Part shown: positions 16,903 through 26,335 of the stretch, one piece after another
Layout: every line of letters starts with the position of its first letter
Numbering within the stretch: position 1 is the first letter of the stretch
DNA from: Bacteroidota bacterium
GTDB lineage: Bacteria; Bacteroidota; Bacteroidia; Flavobacteriales; Flavobacteriaceae
Assembly: GCA_018829465.1 (NCBI GenBank)
Contig: JAHJTN010000005.1
Location: 248,001 to 312,000, forward strand
Direction: 5' to 3'
Length of the DNA stretch: 64,000 bases
The notes under the pieces: generated by a model
Seen by the model: only the letters and a program-made list of their open reading frames with translations
The model's database searches: none
Told to the model about the DNA's origin: nothing
Made by a program: the position numbers and the translations under genes

Positions 16903-19320
16903 ATGATGCGAACCTATTTAGTTGCTTACCTGTGCTTTTTAATCTTACCGTTGCAAACTTTTCCGCAGGCATCTTATCGTGAAAAAATCAATTTTGACGA
17001 AAATTGGAAATTTCATTTTGGGCATGCATCCAATCCAGTGAAGGATTTCAATTATGGTGTGGCAAACATTTTTTCCAAAACAGGCAAAACAGATGATACA
17101 CCTATGGGAAATAAATTTGACGACAGTCAATGGCGGAGTTTAGACTTGCCACATGACTGGGCCGTTGAGTTGCCTTTTGTGAATTCGGAAAACAGAGATG
17201 TGATGAGCCACGGTTACAAGCCGGTTGGCGGGCTGTTTCCGGAAACGAGTATTGGTTGGTATAGAAAATCTTTTGAAATTAAAAATCCACTTCCCAATGA
17301 GCGGTATGAAATTCAGTTTGACGGTATTTTCCGCGATGCGGAAATCTGGCTCAATGGTTTTTATTTGGGAAACAACAAGAGTGGTTATATTGGGGTGACG
17401 TATGATGTGTCAGATTACCTAAATTTTGATAAAGAAAATATTTTAGTAGTCAGGGTTAATGCCACGCAATATGAAGGTTGGTTTTACGAGGGAGCCGGGA
17501 TATATCGCCATGTTTGGTTACTGAAGCACCATGCTGTTTTTGTGCCGGGTGATGATGTATTTGTACACACAAAAATGAACGGAGAAAATGCCGAAATTAC
17601 CGTTGAGACAACTGTGCACAATACGCTTAGCGAAGATGTTGCATATACGCTTCAAACAGTTGTCACAGACCGGGACAACAAAATACTAACCCAAACAGAT
17701 GAACTTTCTTTGGATGTCTCTTTTTCAGATCAAAACAATAGTAAACAAAAGTTAAATCTGAGCAAACCGCGACTCTGGTCTTTGGAAGATCCGTATTTGT
17801 ATAAAGTGAAGTCAATCATCAGATATCAAGGTAAAATAATTGATGAAGTTACCACAAGATTTGGAGTCAGAACACTTGCATTTGATGCCCAAAAGGGATT
17901 TTTTCTCAACGGCAAACACGTCAAAATACAAGGCGTAAACAACCATCAGGATCACGCGGGTGTAGGAAGTGCTTTGCCGGACTATCTTCATTATTACCGT
18001 GTAAAACTAATGAAAGAAATGGGCATCAATTCTTATCGAGCCAGTCACAATCCACCTGCTCCGGAACTTCTGGAAGCTTGTGATTCACTTGGAATTTTGG
18101 TGATGGATGAAACACGTTTGCTGAACAGCAGTCCGGAATACATGGATGAATTCAGAAGGCTGATCAAACGAGACAGAAATCATCCCTCCATCATCATGTG
18201 GTCTATTGGGAACGAGGAAGGTTATGTGCAAACTACTGATATTGGGAAACGGATTGCCACCCGCATGCTAAACGAACTAAAAAAACTCGATCCTACCCGA
18301 ACAGCCACCTATGCGGCTGATTTGCCGAATGTCCGCAAAGGAATCAACGAAATCATACCCATCCGCGGGTTTAACTACAGAGAGTTTGCCATGGTTGAAT
18401 ACCACAAAGATCTCCCAAATCAGCCTATCGTAGGGACAGAAATGGGAAGCACCGTAACCACACGTGGCATTTATGTAAAAGACAGCATTCGAGGCTATGT
18501 TCCCGACCAGGACATTACGCATCCGTGGTGGGCTTCTCTTGCGGAGACCTGGTGGAAAATCGCGGCCGAAAATCAAAACATTATGGGCGGCTATATCTGG
18601 ACAGGCTTCGATTATCGAGGCGAACCTACTCCGTATGAATGGCCCAATATCAATTCGCATTTTGGTGTAATGGATATGTGTGGATTCCCCAAAAACATCT
18701 ATTATTACTACCAATCTTGGTGGACAGACAAAGATGTTTTACACATGTCTCCGCATTGGAATTGGGAAGGCAAAGAAGGTGAAAATATTGAAGTTTGGGT
18801 AAACTCAAACGCACAAAACGTTGAGCTTTTTCTCAACGGCAAAAGTTTGGGCAAAAAAATCATGGAAAGAAACAGTCATCTAAAATGGTTGGTTCCTTAT
18901 AAAAAAGGTGTTCTCAAAGCCGTTGCCTTCAAAGATGGCAGAAGAATTGAAGCCAAGGTTGAAACCACGGATGCGCCATATAAAATAGTCCTTACACCCG
19001 ATCGAAAAATCATACATGCAGACGGAAAAGATTTGGGCATTTTTAACATCTCGGTAGTTGATAAAAAAGGAAGGAAAGTCCCAACAGCAAATAATTTGAT
19101 AAAATTTCAAATCGAAGGTGATGCCAAAGCTATTGGAGTTGGCAACGGCGATCCGAGCAGCCACGAACCCGATAGATTTTTGGATGGCAATTATCAACGA
19201 AGCCTCTTTAACGGGAAAGCGCAGTTGATTGTTCAAGCCGGAAAAACGCCCGGAAATATTTTAATAAAAGCCATTTCAGAGAACCTGATTTCAGGCGAAT
19301 TGCTTATCAAATCAGAATAA
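16903..19320 (+). CDS. Family 2 glycoside hydrolase, beta-galactosidase type
   Basis: An 805-residue secreted GH2 with a Sec signal (cleavage near TFPQA). Order: sugar-binding jelly roll (about 25-210, with GIFRDAEIWLNG and YEGAGIYRHVWL), immunoglobulin-like domain, TIM barrel (about 320-610) and C-terminal beta domains (DUF4982-like and Ig-like). The acid/base is E438 in WSIGNEE and the nucleophile is E513 in IVGTEMGS. It should release terminal galactose from oligosaccharides in the periplasm. It is 31 bp upstream of a GH-A-type hydrolase, and the GntR operator lies about 100 bp upstream. Beta-galactosidase specificity is inferred from the GH53 and gal genes in the same locus. Confidence 0.88.
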   Translation: MMRTYLVAYLCFLILPLQTFPQASYREKINFDENWKFHFGHASNPVKDFNYGVANIFSKTGKTDDTPMGNKFDDSQWRSLDLPHDWAVELPFVNSENRDVMSHGYKPVGGLFPETSIGWYRKSFEIKNPLPNERYEIQFDGIFRDAEIWLNGFYLGNNKSGYIGVTYDVSDYLNFDKENILVVRVNATQYEGWFYEGAGIYRHVWLLKHHAVFVPGDDVFVHTKMNGENAEITVETTVHNTLSEDVAYTLQTVVTDRDNKILTQTDELSLDVSFSDQNNSKQKLNLSKPRLWSLEDPYLYKVKSIIRYQGKIIDEVTTRFGVRTLAFDAQKGFFLNGKHVKIQGVNNHQDHAGVGSALPDYLHYYRVKLMKEMGINSYRASHNPPAPELLEACDSLGILVMDETRLLNSSPEYMDEFRRLIKRDRNHPSIIMWSIGNEEGYVQTTDIGKRIATRMLNELKKLDPTRTATYAADLPNVRKGINEIIPIRGFNYREFAMVEYHKDLPNQPIVGTEMGSTVTTRGIYVKDSIRGYVPDQDITHPWWASLAETWWKIAAENQNIMGGYIWTGFDYRGEPTPYEWPNINSHFGVMDMCGFPKNIYYYYQSWWTDKDVLHMSPHWNWEGKEGENIEVWVNSNAQNVELFLNGKSLGKKIMERNSHLKWLVPYKKGVLKAVAFKDGRRIEAKVETTDAPYKIVLTPDRKIIHADGKDLGIFNISVVDKKGRKVPTANNLIKFQIEGDAKAIGVGNGDPSSHEPDRFLDGNYQRSLFNGKAQLIVQAGKTPGNILIKAISENLISGELLIKSE

Positions 19321-19351
19321 AAACCAATTATCACATTAAAAGTAGAAAAAT

Positions 19352-21949
19352 ATGAAACCAGCTATTTTTAAAATTGCAATTCTAAAATCAGCATTTGCAC
19401 TATTGCTTCTTGCCTTTGGTTATTCACATGCCCAAAACCCAAGCGGCGATGTCTATGTTGATAGTAAAGGTGTCATGCGATGGACAAAAGGCAAAAAAGA
19501 AGTGCAAGGTTTCGGGGTGAATTACACAACACCTTTTGCCCATGCCTATCGCACGGCAAAACGAAAAGGAATAGACCTAAAAAAAGCCATCGATGAAGAT
19601 GTTTATCATTTTTCTCGTTTGGGGTTTGACTTATATCGCGTGCATGTTTGGGATACGGAAATCAGCGATACGTTGGGAAATTTATTGGACAATGAACACT
19701 TAGAATTATTTGATTATTTACTGATGAAATTGTCTGAAAGAAACATCAACTACGTCATCACGCCGATTGCTTTTTGGGACAACGGTTATCCTGAACCGGC
19801 AGATAACACACCCGGTTTTTCGAAAAAATACGGTAAAGGGGCTTGCCTCACCAATGTCGATTGCATCAAAGCTCAAGAAAATTATTTATATCAATTTCTC
19901 AATCACAAAAATCGCTACACAGGATTAGTTTATAAAAACGACCCGCGTGTCATTGCCTTTGAAGTGAGCAATGAACCGCATCACGGCGGTGAGGCCAAAG
20001 ATGTCACCGCTTTTGTCAAAAAGATGGTCGCTTCCATGCGTAAAACAGGCACCAAAAAACCCATATTCTACAACATCAGCCACAGTGTGCATTTTGCTGA
20101 AGCCTATTTTAAAGGCGGCATACAAGGAGGAACTTTCCAGTGGTATCCTACCGGGTTGGGTTATGCACAGTCAATGGGCGGAAATTTGCTGCCTAATGTA
20201 GATGATTACAACATTCCTTTTGATGATGTGATTCAAAAAAATAAAGGTGCTAAGTTGGTTTATGAGTTTGATGCCGCCGCCGTTGGTAAATCGTATATCT
20301 ATCCTGCCATAGCCCGTAGTTTCCGGACAGCCGGGATACAAATTGCTACACATTTTGCGTATGATCCTACTTTTATGGCAGATGTCAATACAGAATATAA
20401 CACGCATTACATGAATTTGGCTTATGCACCGAGTAAAGCACTCAGCTTGATGATTGCCGCTGAGGTTTTTCACGAAGTGCCCTTGTATAAAAATTATGGA
20501 AGTTATCCGCTGAATGCCAATTTCGACAATTTCAAAATTGACTATGAAAACGACCTGGCTGAATTTCAATCTGACAACAAGTTTATTTATACCAACAACA
20601 CTTCTTCTGAACTGAAAAACCCGGAAAAAATAGAAACCCTTGCAGGATTTGGCAATTCATCGGCAGTTCAATACTCCGGTCGAGGTGCTTATTTTTTGGA
20701 TAAGATAGAGGATGGCCTTTGGCGGTTAGAAGTGATGCCCGATGCCGTTTGGATTGACAATGTTTTTGGACGAAACAGCCCCAAAAAGAAAGTGGCTGTC
20801 ATCAAGTGGAACGAATGGCCTATAAAAATCAAGCTTTCCGGTTTAGGAAGCAATTTTCATGTGAAGGGTATCAACACAGGTAACAACAAAGAAATGCAGG
20901 CCGCTGCAACAGGCTTTTCCGTAAGCCCGGGAACGTATTTATTGGCTGCGGACAAATCAAAAATAGACAAAACACCCATTGACCAGAGTTGGAATCACAT
21001 CAAGCTCAATGAGTTTACTGCGCCCGTAGAAACTGTTGATAAGACTTACGTGATTCATCATCCCACGATTGAAACATCAGCCAACCAGTCATTAAATGTA
21101 AAAGCGACCATCGTTTCCGATAAAAAGATAAAAGCAAAACTCATCGCTTTTAACGGCCGTCGTCCGCAGGTTTTAGACATGGAAAACAAAGAAGGCTATG
21201 ATTTTGAGACGACGATTCCCGCCGAAAATGTCCGTGAGGGAAATATGAACTATTATATTGAAATACAAGAAGGTGAAGATTTTAGAACATTCCCTGCCGA
21301 TAAAATCGGACAGCCTTTTGACTGGGATTTTTTTGACAGAACCCCATACACCACGCGGGTAGTTGCTGCCGAAAGTCCAATCTATTTATTTGATGCCCAT
21401 CAGCATTCTGATTTGTTGATGCAAGCCTATCGAAGAGGAAATGGGTTAAAACCGCTTTCAGAACCCGGAAAAGCTGAATATGAAGTAAATATTGAAAAGT
21501 TATACCAACCGGATGCAGAAAACCTGAACGAAGAAAAAATATACGATTACAGTTTTAAATATTTCTTCAGGGATGATATATCCGGTCGATTAAATGATTT
21601 ATCCACTAAAAAGAAATTGGTATTCAGAGGAAAATCATTGAATGACAAACCCGAAGTCATTCAGCTGGCTTTTACCATGTTGGATGGGACTGCATATGGC
21701 GGGCTAATCACTTTATATCCGGAGAAGAAAGATTATTCCTTAGAATTTTCTGACCTAAAACAAGTGAAGGCCGTTACATTGCCGCGTCCATATCCGTCTT
21801 TCCTCCCCTACTACTACACAAACCCAACACCCAAACCATTTGACATCAACAATGTAGAAAGCATCCAAGTCTCCATAGGCCCGGGAATACCAACAGACCA
21901 GTTGGAAAAAGCACATGGATTTGCTGTGGAGAGCGTATGGGTGGAATAA
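19352..21949 (+). CDS. Secreted clan GH-A-like hydrolase with C-terminal beta domains
   Basis: An 865-residue protein with a Sec signal (GYSHAQ). Residues 40-400 look like a clan GH-A TIM barrel: FSRLGFDLYRVHVWD, VIAFEVSNEPH with likely acid/base E208, and AKLVYEFDAAA with likely nucleophile E305. Residues about 560-660 look Ig-like, and about 690-865 resemble a carbohydrate-binding jelly roll. It is not an ordinary GH5. Its place in a galactan locus suggests a galactanase or galactosidase, possibly family GH147, but I cannot confirm the family. It is co-transcribed with the GH2 upstream. Confidence 0.72.
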   Translation: MKPAIFKIAILKSAFALLLLAFGYSHAQNPSGDVYVDSKGVMRWTKGKKEVQGFGVNYTTPFAHAYRTAKRKGIDLKKAIDEDVYHFSRLGFDLYRVHVWDTEISDTLGNLLDNEHLELFDYLLMKLSERNINYVITPIAFWDNGYPEPADNTPGFSKKYGKGACLTNVDCIKAQENYLYQFLNHKNRYTGLVYKNDPRVIAFEVSNEPHHGGEAKDVTAFVKKMVASMRKTGTKKPIFYNISHSVHFAEAYFKGGIQGGTFQWYPTGLGYAQSMGGNLLPNVDDYNIPFDDVIQKNKGAKLVYEFDAAAVGKSYIYPAIARSFRTAGIQIATHFAYDPTFMADVNTEYNTHYMNLAYAPSKALSLMIAAEVFHEVPLYKNYGSYPLNANFDNFKIDYENDLAEFQSDNKFIYTNNTSSELKNPEKIETLAGFGNSSAVQYSGRGAYFLDKIEDGLWRLEVMPDAVWIDNVFGRNSPKKKVAVIKWNEWPIKIKLSGLGSNFHVKGINTGNNKEMQAAATGFSVSPGTYLLAADKSKIDKTPIDQSWNHIKLNEFTAPVETVDKTYVIHHPTIETSANQSLNVKATIVSDKKIKAKLIAFNGRRPQVLDMENKEGYDFETTIPAENVREGNMNYYIEIQEGEDFRTFPADKIGQPFDWDFFDRTPYTTRVVAAESPIYLFDAHQHSDLLMQAYRRGNGLKPLSEPGKAEYEVNIEKLYQPDAENLNEEKIYDYSFKYFFRDDISGRLNDLSTKKKLVFRGKSLNDKPEVIQLAFTMLDGTAYGGLITLYPEKKDYSLEFSDLKQVKAVTLPRPYPSFLPYYYTNPTPKPFDINNVESIQVSIGPGIPTDQLEKAHGFAVESVWVE

Positions 21950-22050
21950 ACAATTGAGGATAATAACATATTGTTTATCAGGCATATATGTTAAGTATTG
22001 CATTTTTAAACTTAGTTTGTAAGGCTTATAACTGTTAAAATATTTTACAA

Positions 22051-22066
22051 ACTGGTGGGTACTGTT
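22051..22066. promoter_or_regulatory. Probable GntR operator, copy 2
   Basis: ACTGGTGGGTACTGTT, differing at one base from the copy at 16788. It lies 82 bp before the GH53 ATG in a 198-bp gene-free stretch that shows no other clear signal, and would place GH53, susC, susD and susE under the same regulator as GH2. Confidence 0.6.
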
Positions 22067-22147
22067 GTGGTAGGATTAAAATTATTATTTCTTTTGTACG
22101 GTTGCATTATATTAACTCATATATATATAAAATTGACTTAAGTGGTT

Positions 22148-23371
22148 ATGAAAATTTTAAAGAATTATACCTCTGTAGTTTTGCTATTAATGTTTAATGC
22201 ATTGTTTATATCGTGCAGTGACGACAATGGCATCAATGGATTAAGTAAAGACCCGACGGATGATGACATAGTATCCGAAGATCCGCAAGACCCAAATCCA
22301 ACAACACCGTCAGATATATACTTGGGTGCAGACTTGTCATACGTCAATGAAATGGAAACTTGCTCAGATGGCTATGTTAGTGATGGTGTAGCAGTTGATC
22401 CTTTTGCATTTTTCAGTTCAAAGGGAGCCAATTTGGTCAGGGTCAGGCTTTGGCATAACCCAACTGTAGTGCCTCCCACTTTATCTTCATTTTCGGGCTA
22501 CGAAGATGTGAAGAAAACCATCCGAAGAGCTAAAGAAAATGAAATGGATGTTTTGCTCGACTTTCACTACTCCGACACTTGGGCAGACCCCGCCAAACAA
22601 TGGATACCGGATGCTTGGAAAGACATCACTGACTTAGAGGTTCTGAAAGACTCTATGTACAATTACACTTTTAACACCTTGATAAAATTGGGTGCTGAAA
22701 ATTTAGCCCCGGAAATCGTACAGGTTGGCAACGAGATCAACAGCGAGATGCTTCGGCAAATTGGCACGCCTGCAACTCAAATCAATTGGGCTCGTAATAA
22801 GGAAATTATTAACAGTGGCATCCAAGCCGTGAGAGATGCTTCTTCGCAGTTAAACAAAGAGATAAAAGTAATGCTCCACATCGCGCAACCCGAAAATGCA
22901 CTTTGGTTTTTTGACCAAGCGATGGATAACGAGGTTACTGACTTTGACTATATCGGAATTTCCTACTATCCAATTTGGTCCAACGTTGAGTTTGAAGATA
23001 TCACCACAGCCATTGCCAATATTATCTCCACATTCGACAGAGAGTTGATGATAGTCGAAACAGCGTACCCGTTTACTTTCACCAATCATGACAATCAAGG
23101 GAATATTTTAGGAAATGGCGCACTTGTTTCCGGCTTTCCGGCAACACCGGAAGGTCAACGAGATTATATGATTGCGCTGACGCAAGCCACCATTGACGCC
23201 GGCGGAAAAGGTGTTGTTTATTGGGAGCCCGGATGGGTACCAAATACCTGTCAGACACTTTTCGGAAATGGATCGGGATGGGATAACGCTGTATTTTTTG
23301 ATGGTGGAAATAATAATGAAGCACTCCCCGGTTTTGAATTTTACAACAAGGAAAATTACACAGACAATTAA
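22148..23371 (+). CDS. Arabinogalactan endo-beta-1,4-galactanase, GH53 lipoprotein
   Basis: A 407-residue GH53 endo-galactanase that cuts beta-1,4-galactan (pectic side chains or type I arabinogalactan). The lipobox cysteine is C23 (FISC) followed by SDD, suggesting attachment to the outer membrane surface. GH53 landmarks are YLGADLSYVNEME, GANLVRVRLWHNP, DFHYSDTWADP, acid/base E196 in VQVGNEIN and nucleophile E304 in MIVETAYP. A GTG at 22142 is possible, but the ATG at 22148 gives the normal lipoprotein leader. It precedes susC by 34 bp. This gene sets the substrate prediction for the locus. Confidence 0.93.
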   Translation: MKILKNYTSVVLLLMFNALFISCSDDNGINGLSKDPTDDDIVSEDPQDPNPTTPSDIYLGADLSYVNEMETCSDGYVSDGVAVDPFAFFSSKGANLVRVRLWHNPTVVPPTLSSFSGYEDVKKTIRRAKENEMDVLLDFHYSDTWADPAKQWIPDAWKDITDLEVLKDSMYNYTFNTLIKLGAENLAPEIVQVGNEINSEMLRQIGTPATQINWARNKEIINSGIQAVRDASSQLNKEIKVMLHIAQPENALWFFDQAMDNEVTDFDYIGISYYPIWSNVEFEDITTAIANIISTFDRELMIVETAYPFTFTNHDNQGNILGNGALVSGFPATPEGQRDYMIALTQATIDAGGKGVVYWEPGWVPNTCQTLFGNGSGWDNAVFFDGGNNNEALPGFEFYNKENYTDN

Positions 23372-23405
23372 ACTCAAACAAACCCTTAAAAACGAATGAA
23401 AAACT

Positions 23406-26315
23406 ATGAAACATTTTAAAAAATTTAGTTGGATAGTCCTGCTATTTTTCCCTTGTATCACATTTGCACAGCAATTGGTTTCAGGAAAAGTACTAGATCG
23501 AACTACCAACACGCCTCTACCCGGTGTTACAATTTTGATAAAAGGAACTACCAATGGAACCACTACTGATTTTGATGGGAATTTCGAGCTAAATGTACCC
23601 AACAATAATGCAGTTCTAATTGTATCTTATATTGGCTTTGCAACACAGGAAGTTCCTGCAAACTCTCAGAATTTAACTATTTATCTAGAAGAGTCTTCCC
23701 TAGCATTAGACGAAGTCGTTTTAGTGGGATATGGCCAAACCACTAAAAAAGATGCTACAGGATCTATAGAACAAGTTACATCAGACAAATTTAACGGTGG
23801 CGCCATCACTTCGCCGGAACAATTGATAGCAGGTAAAACAGCGGGCGTACAAATAATCCCCGCCGGTGGCCGACCCGGTGCGCAAGGAACCATCCGAATC
23901 AGAGGAGGTGTCAATTCATTGTCTGCAAACACAAGCCCACTCATTGTAATAGATGGTGTACCGATAGACCAACAAGGCCCTGCACTCAATTCAGTCAATC
24001 CGAATGACATCGAAACATTTACCATCCTAAAAGATGCTTCAGCAACTGCTATTTATGGTAGCCGGGCTTCTGCCGGTGTCATTTTGATAACAACGAAATC
24101 CGGTAAAGGCGGTCCCTTAAAAATTAATTTTGACAGCTATGTAACCTCTCAACTCCCCACAGATTTTGTGGATGTACTGAATGCCAATGAATTTAGAGAT
24201 CTCATCAATGCAAACGGAACACCCAATCAGATTGCGCAACTCGGAAATTTTAACACAGATTGGCAAGATCAAATATACAAAGCCGGCTATGGAACCAACA
24301 ATGATTTAACCCTATCTGGTGGATTCAACAACACAACATACAGGGTTTCTTTAGGTTATCAACTGCAAGACGGAATTCTGAGAACCTCTCGGTTCGAACG
24401 TTACAATTCATCCATCAAAGTGACGCAAAAGTTATTTAAAAATGCTCTTAAAATTGATTTGAACATCAGAAATTCTATAGTGGATGAGCGATTTGCCAAT
24501 CAAGGAGCTATCGGCTCGGCTGTGAATTTCGACCCAACACAACCCGTTTTTAGCGGCAACGATGCTTTCGGTGGATTTTTCGAGTCATTAGACACTGATG
24601 GAACTCCAAAAGATTTAGTTCCAAGAAACCCTGTCGGATTGCTTAAAAACAATCGCAATCTTGGCGAAACACGGCGCTCTGTCGGCAACATTCAGTTTGA
24701 CTACAAAATTCCTTATGTTGAAGGCTTAAAAGCTAACTTGAATTTAGGCTATGATTACAATGATTTTCGCGGCACTACTACGATTCCTGCGGTTGCTGCC
24801 GATGGATTTGACGAGGGCGGGAGCGTAACAAACACCTTTAGTTTGCAAAGAAACTTACTGGTAGATTTTTATTTAAATTACGTGAAAGAATTTGAATCGC
24901 TCAAAAGCAAAATAGATGTGACTGCCGGTCACTCATTTCAAGATTTTCACCGAGAAAACGGATTCAACAGACTGAACGGAATTAATCAAACCCAAGAAGA
25001 TTTTTTTGCCACTGAAAACGCTTTAGAGTCCTATTTTGGTAGGTTGAATTATTCTTATGCTAACAAATATTTATTTACTTACACGGTTCGTAGAGATGGC
25101 TCATCAAGATTTAGTGACGACAACAAATGGGGCACATTCCAATCGGGGGCAGTGGCTTGGACTGTCACAGAGGAAAACTTTTTAAAAGATCACAAAATCA
25201 TTTCGACCCTAAAACTTCGTGCCGGCTGGGGAGAAACCGGGCAGCAGGAAGTTAATAGCGATTTTCCATTTTTACCTACTTTCACTTTTGGTGATTCGAG
25301 GTCACAGGCACAATTTGGCGACGAATTTATTCCAACGATTCGTCCGGAAGGTTTCGATGCCAACATCAAATGGGAAGAATCCAAAACATGGAACTTTGGT
25401 TTGGATTGGGGACTTTTCAATGACAGGATTACGGGTTCAGTTGAAGGATTTCTGACAGACACCAACGATGTGTTGAGCAGAATCCCGACAGCGGCAGGAA
25501 CTAATTTAGACAACGTGTTACTGACCAATGTTGGCAACCTAGAAAGTGAAGGATTAGAGTTTACCCTCAATGCAACTCCTTTCCAAACTGACGATTTTGA
25601 ATGGAGCTTCAACTTTAATGTAGCCTTCTTAAATAACGAAATCACGAAGTTAACAGCAAGTGACGACCCTACTTTTAGAGGCAACTTGGTGGGTGGTATT
25701 AGTGGTGGTGTAGGCAATACAATCCAAATCAATTCAGTTGGATTCGGTCAAAATAAATTTTTTGTATTTGAACAAGTATTTGATGCAAACGGAAAACCTA
25801 TTGAAGGATTTTACGTGGATCAAAATGGAGATGGCGTGATAAACATCGACGACAGAAGACAATTTAGAGACCCCAATCCCGATACAGTTTTGGGCTTTTC
25901 ATCTTATCTGAGGTACAAACAATTTGATTTGAATTTTACTTTACGCGCAAATTTTGGCAATTATGTGTACAACAATCAAGCTGCATCTTCCGGCAATTTC
26001 AGCCAAACCAATACACTTGACACCAATACCAACGTACATGGCTCCATACTTAGAACTGAATTTCAGGAACAATTGTTGTTTTCAGACTATTTCATAGAAG
26101 ACGCTTCTTTTTTGAAAATGGATAACATCACAGTTGCCTATAATTTCAATAAATTATTTGATCAAAAAGTCGGATTAAGGGTTTATTCAACTGTCCAAAA
26201 TGTTTTTACCATTACAGACTATGACGGACTCGACCCTGAAGTCAGCGGCGGTATCGACAACAACTTGTTTCCAAGACCTAGAACTTTCATCTTAGGTTTA
26301 AATCTAACCTATTAA
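23406..26315 (+). CDS. SusC-family TonB-dependent outer membrane transporter
   Basis: A 969-residue SusC homolog that imports oligosaccharides with SusD and TonB energy. After the signal (ITFAQQ) comes a carboxypeptidase-regulatory-like domain (about 25-100, VSGKVLDRTTNTPLPGV), a TonB box region (LDEVVLVGYG), a plug domain (PLIVIDGVPI, AIYGSRASAGVILITTK) and a 22-strand barrel ending in FILGLNLTY. There is no extra N-terminal STN domain, consistent with control by the GntR protein and not by an anti-sigma factor. susD follows 20 bp later. Substrate inferred to be galacto-oligosaccharide. Confidence 0.95.
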   Translation: MKHFKKFSWIVLLFFPCITFAQQLVSGKVLDRTTNTPLPGVTILIKGTTNGTTTDFDGNFELNVPNNNAVLIVSYIGFATQEVPANSQNLTIYLEESSLALDEVVLVGYGQTTKKDATGSIEQVTSDKFNGGAITSPEQLIAGKTAGVQIIPAGGRPGAQGTIRIRGGVNSLSANTSPLIVIDGVPIDQQGPALNSVNPNDIETFTILKDASATAIYGSRASAGVILITTKSGKGGPLKINFDSYVTSQLPTDFVDVLNANEFRDLINANGTPNQIAQLGNFNTDWQDQIYKAGYGTNNDLTLSGGFNNTTYRVSLGYQLQDGILRTSRFERYNSSIKVTQKLFKNALKIDLNIRNSIVDERFANQGAIGSAVNFDPTQPVFSGNDAFGGFFESLDTDGTPKDLVPRNPVGLLKNNRNLGETRRSVGNIQFDYKIPYVEGLKANLNLGYDYNDFRGTTTIPAVAADGFDEGGSVTNTFSLQRNLLVDFYLNYVKEFESLKSKIDVTAGHSFQDFHRENGFNRLNGINQTQEDFFATENALESYFGRLNYSYANKYLFTYTVRRDGSSRFSDDNKWGTFQSGAVAWTVTEENFLKDHKIISTLKLRAGWGETGQQEVNSDFPFLPTFTFGDSRSQAQFGDEFIPTIRPEGFDANIKWEESKTWNFGLDWGLFNDRITGSVEGFLTDTNDVLSRIPTAAGTNLDNVLLTNVGNLESEGLEFTLNATPFQTDDFEWSFNFNVAFLNNEITKLTASDDPTFRGNLVGGISGGVGNTIQINSVGFGQNKFFVFEQVFDANGKPIEGFYVDQNGDGVINIDDRRQFRDPNPDTVLGFSSYLRYKQFDLNFTLRANFGNYVYNNQAASSGNFSQTNTLDTNTNVHGSILRTEFQEQLLFSDYFIEDASFLKMDNITVAYNFNKLFDQKVGLRVYSTVQNVFTITDYDGLDPEVSGGIDNNLFPRPRTFILGLNLTY

Positions 26316-26335
26316 CAATATAAACACTGCTAATT

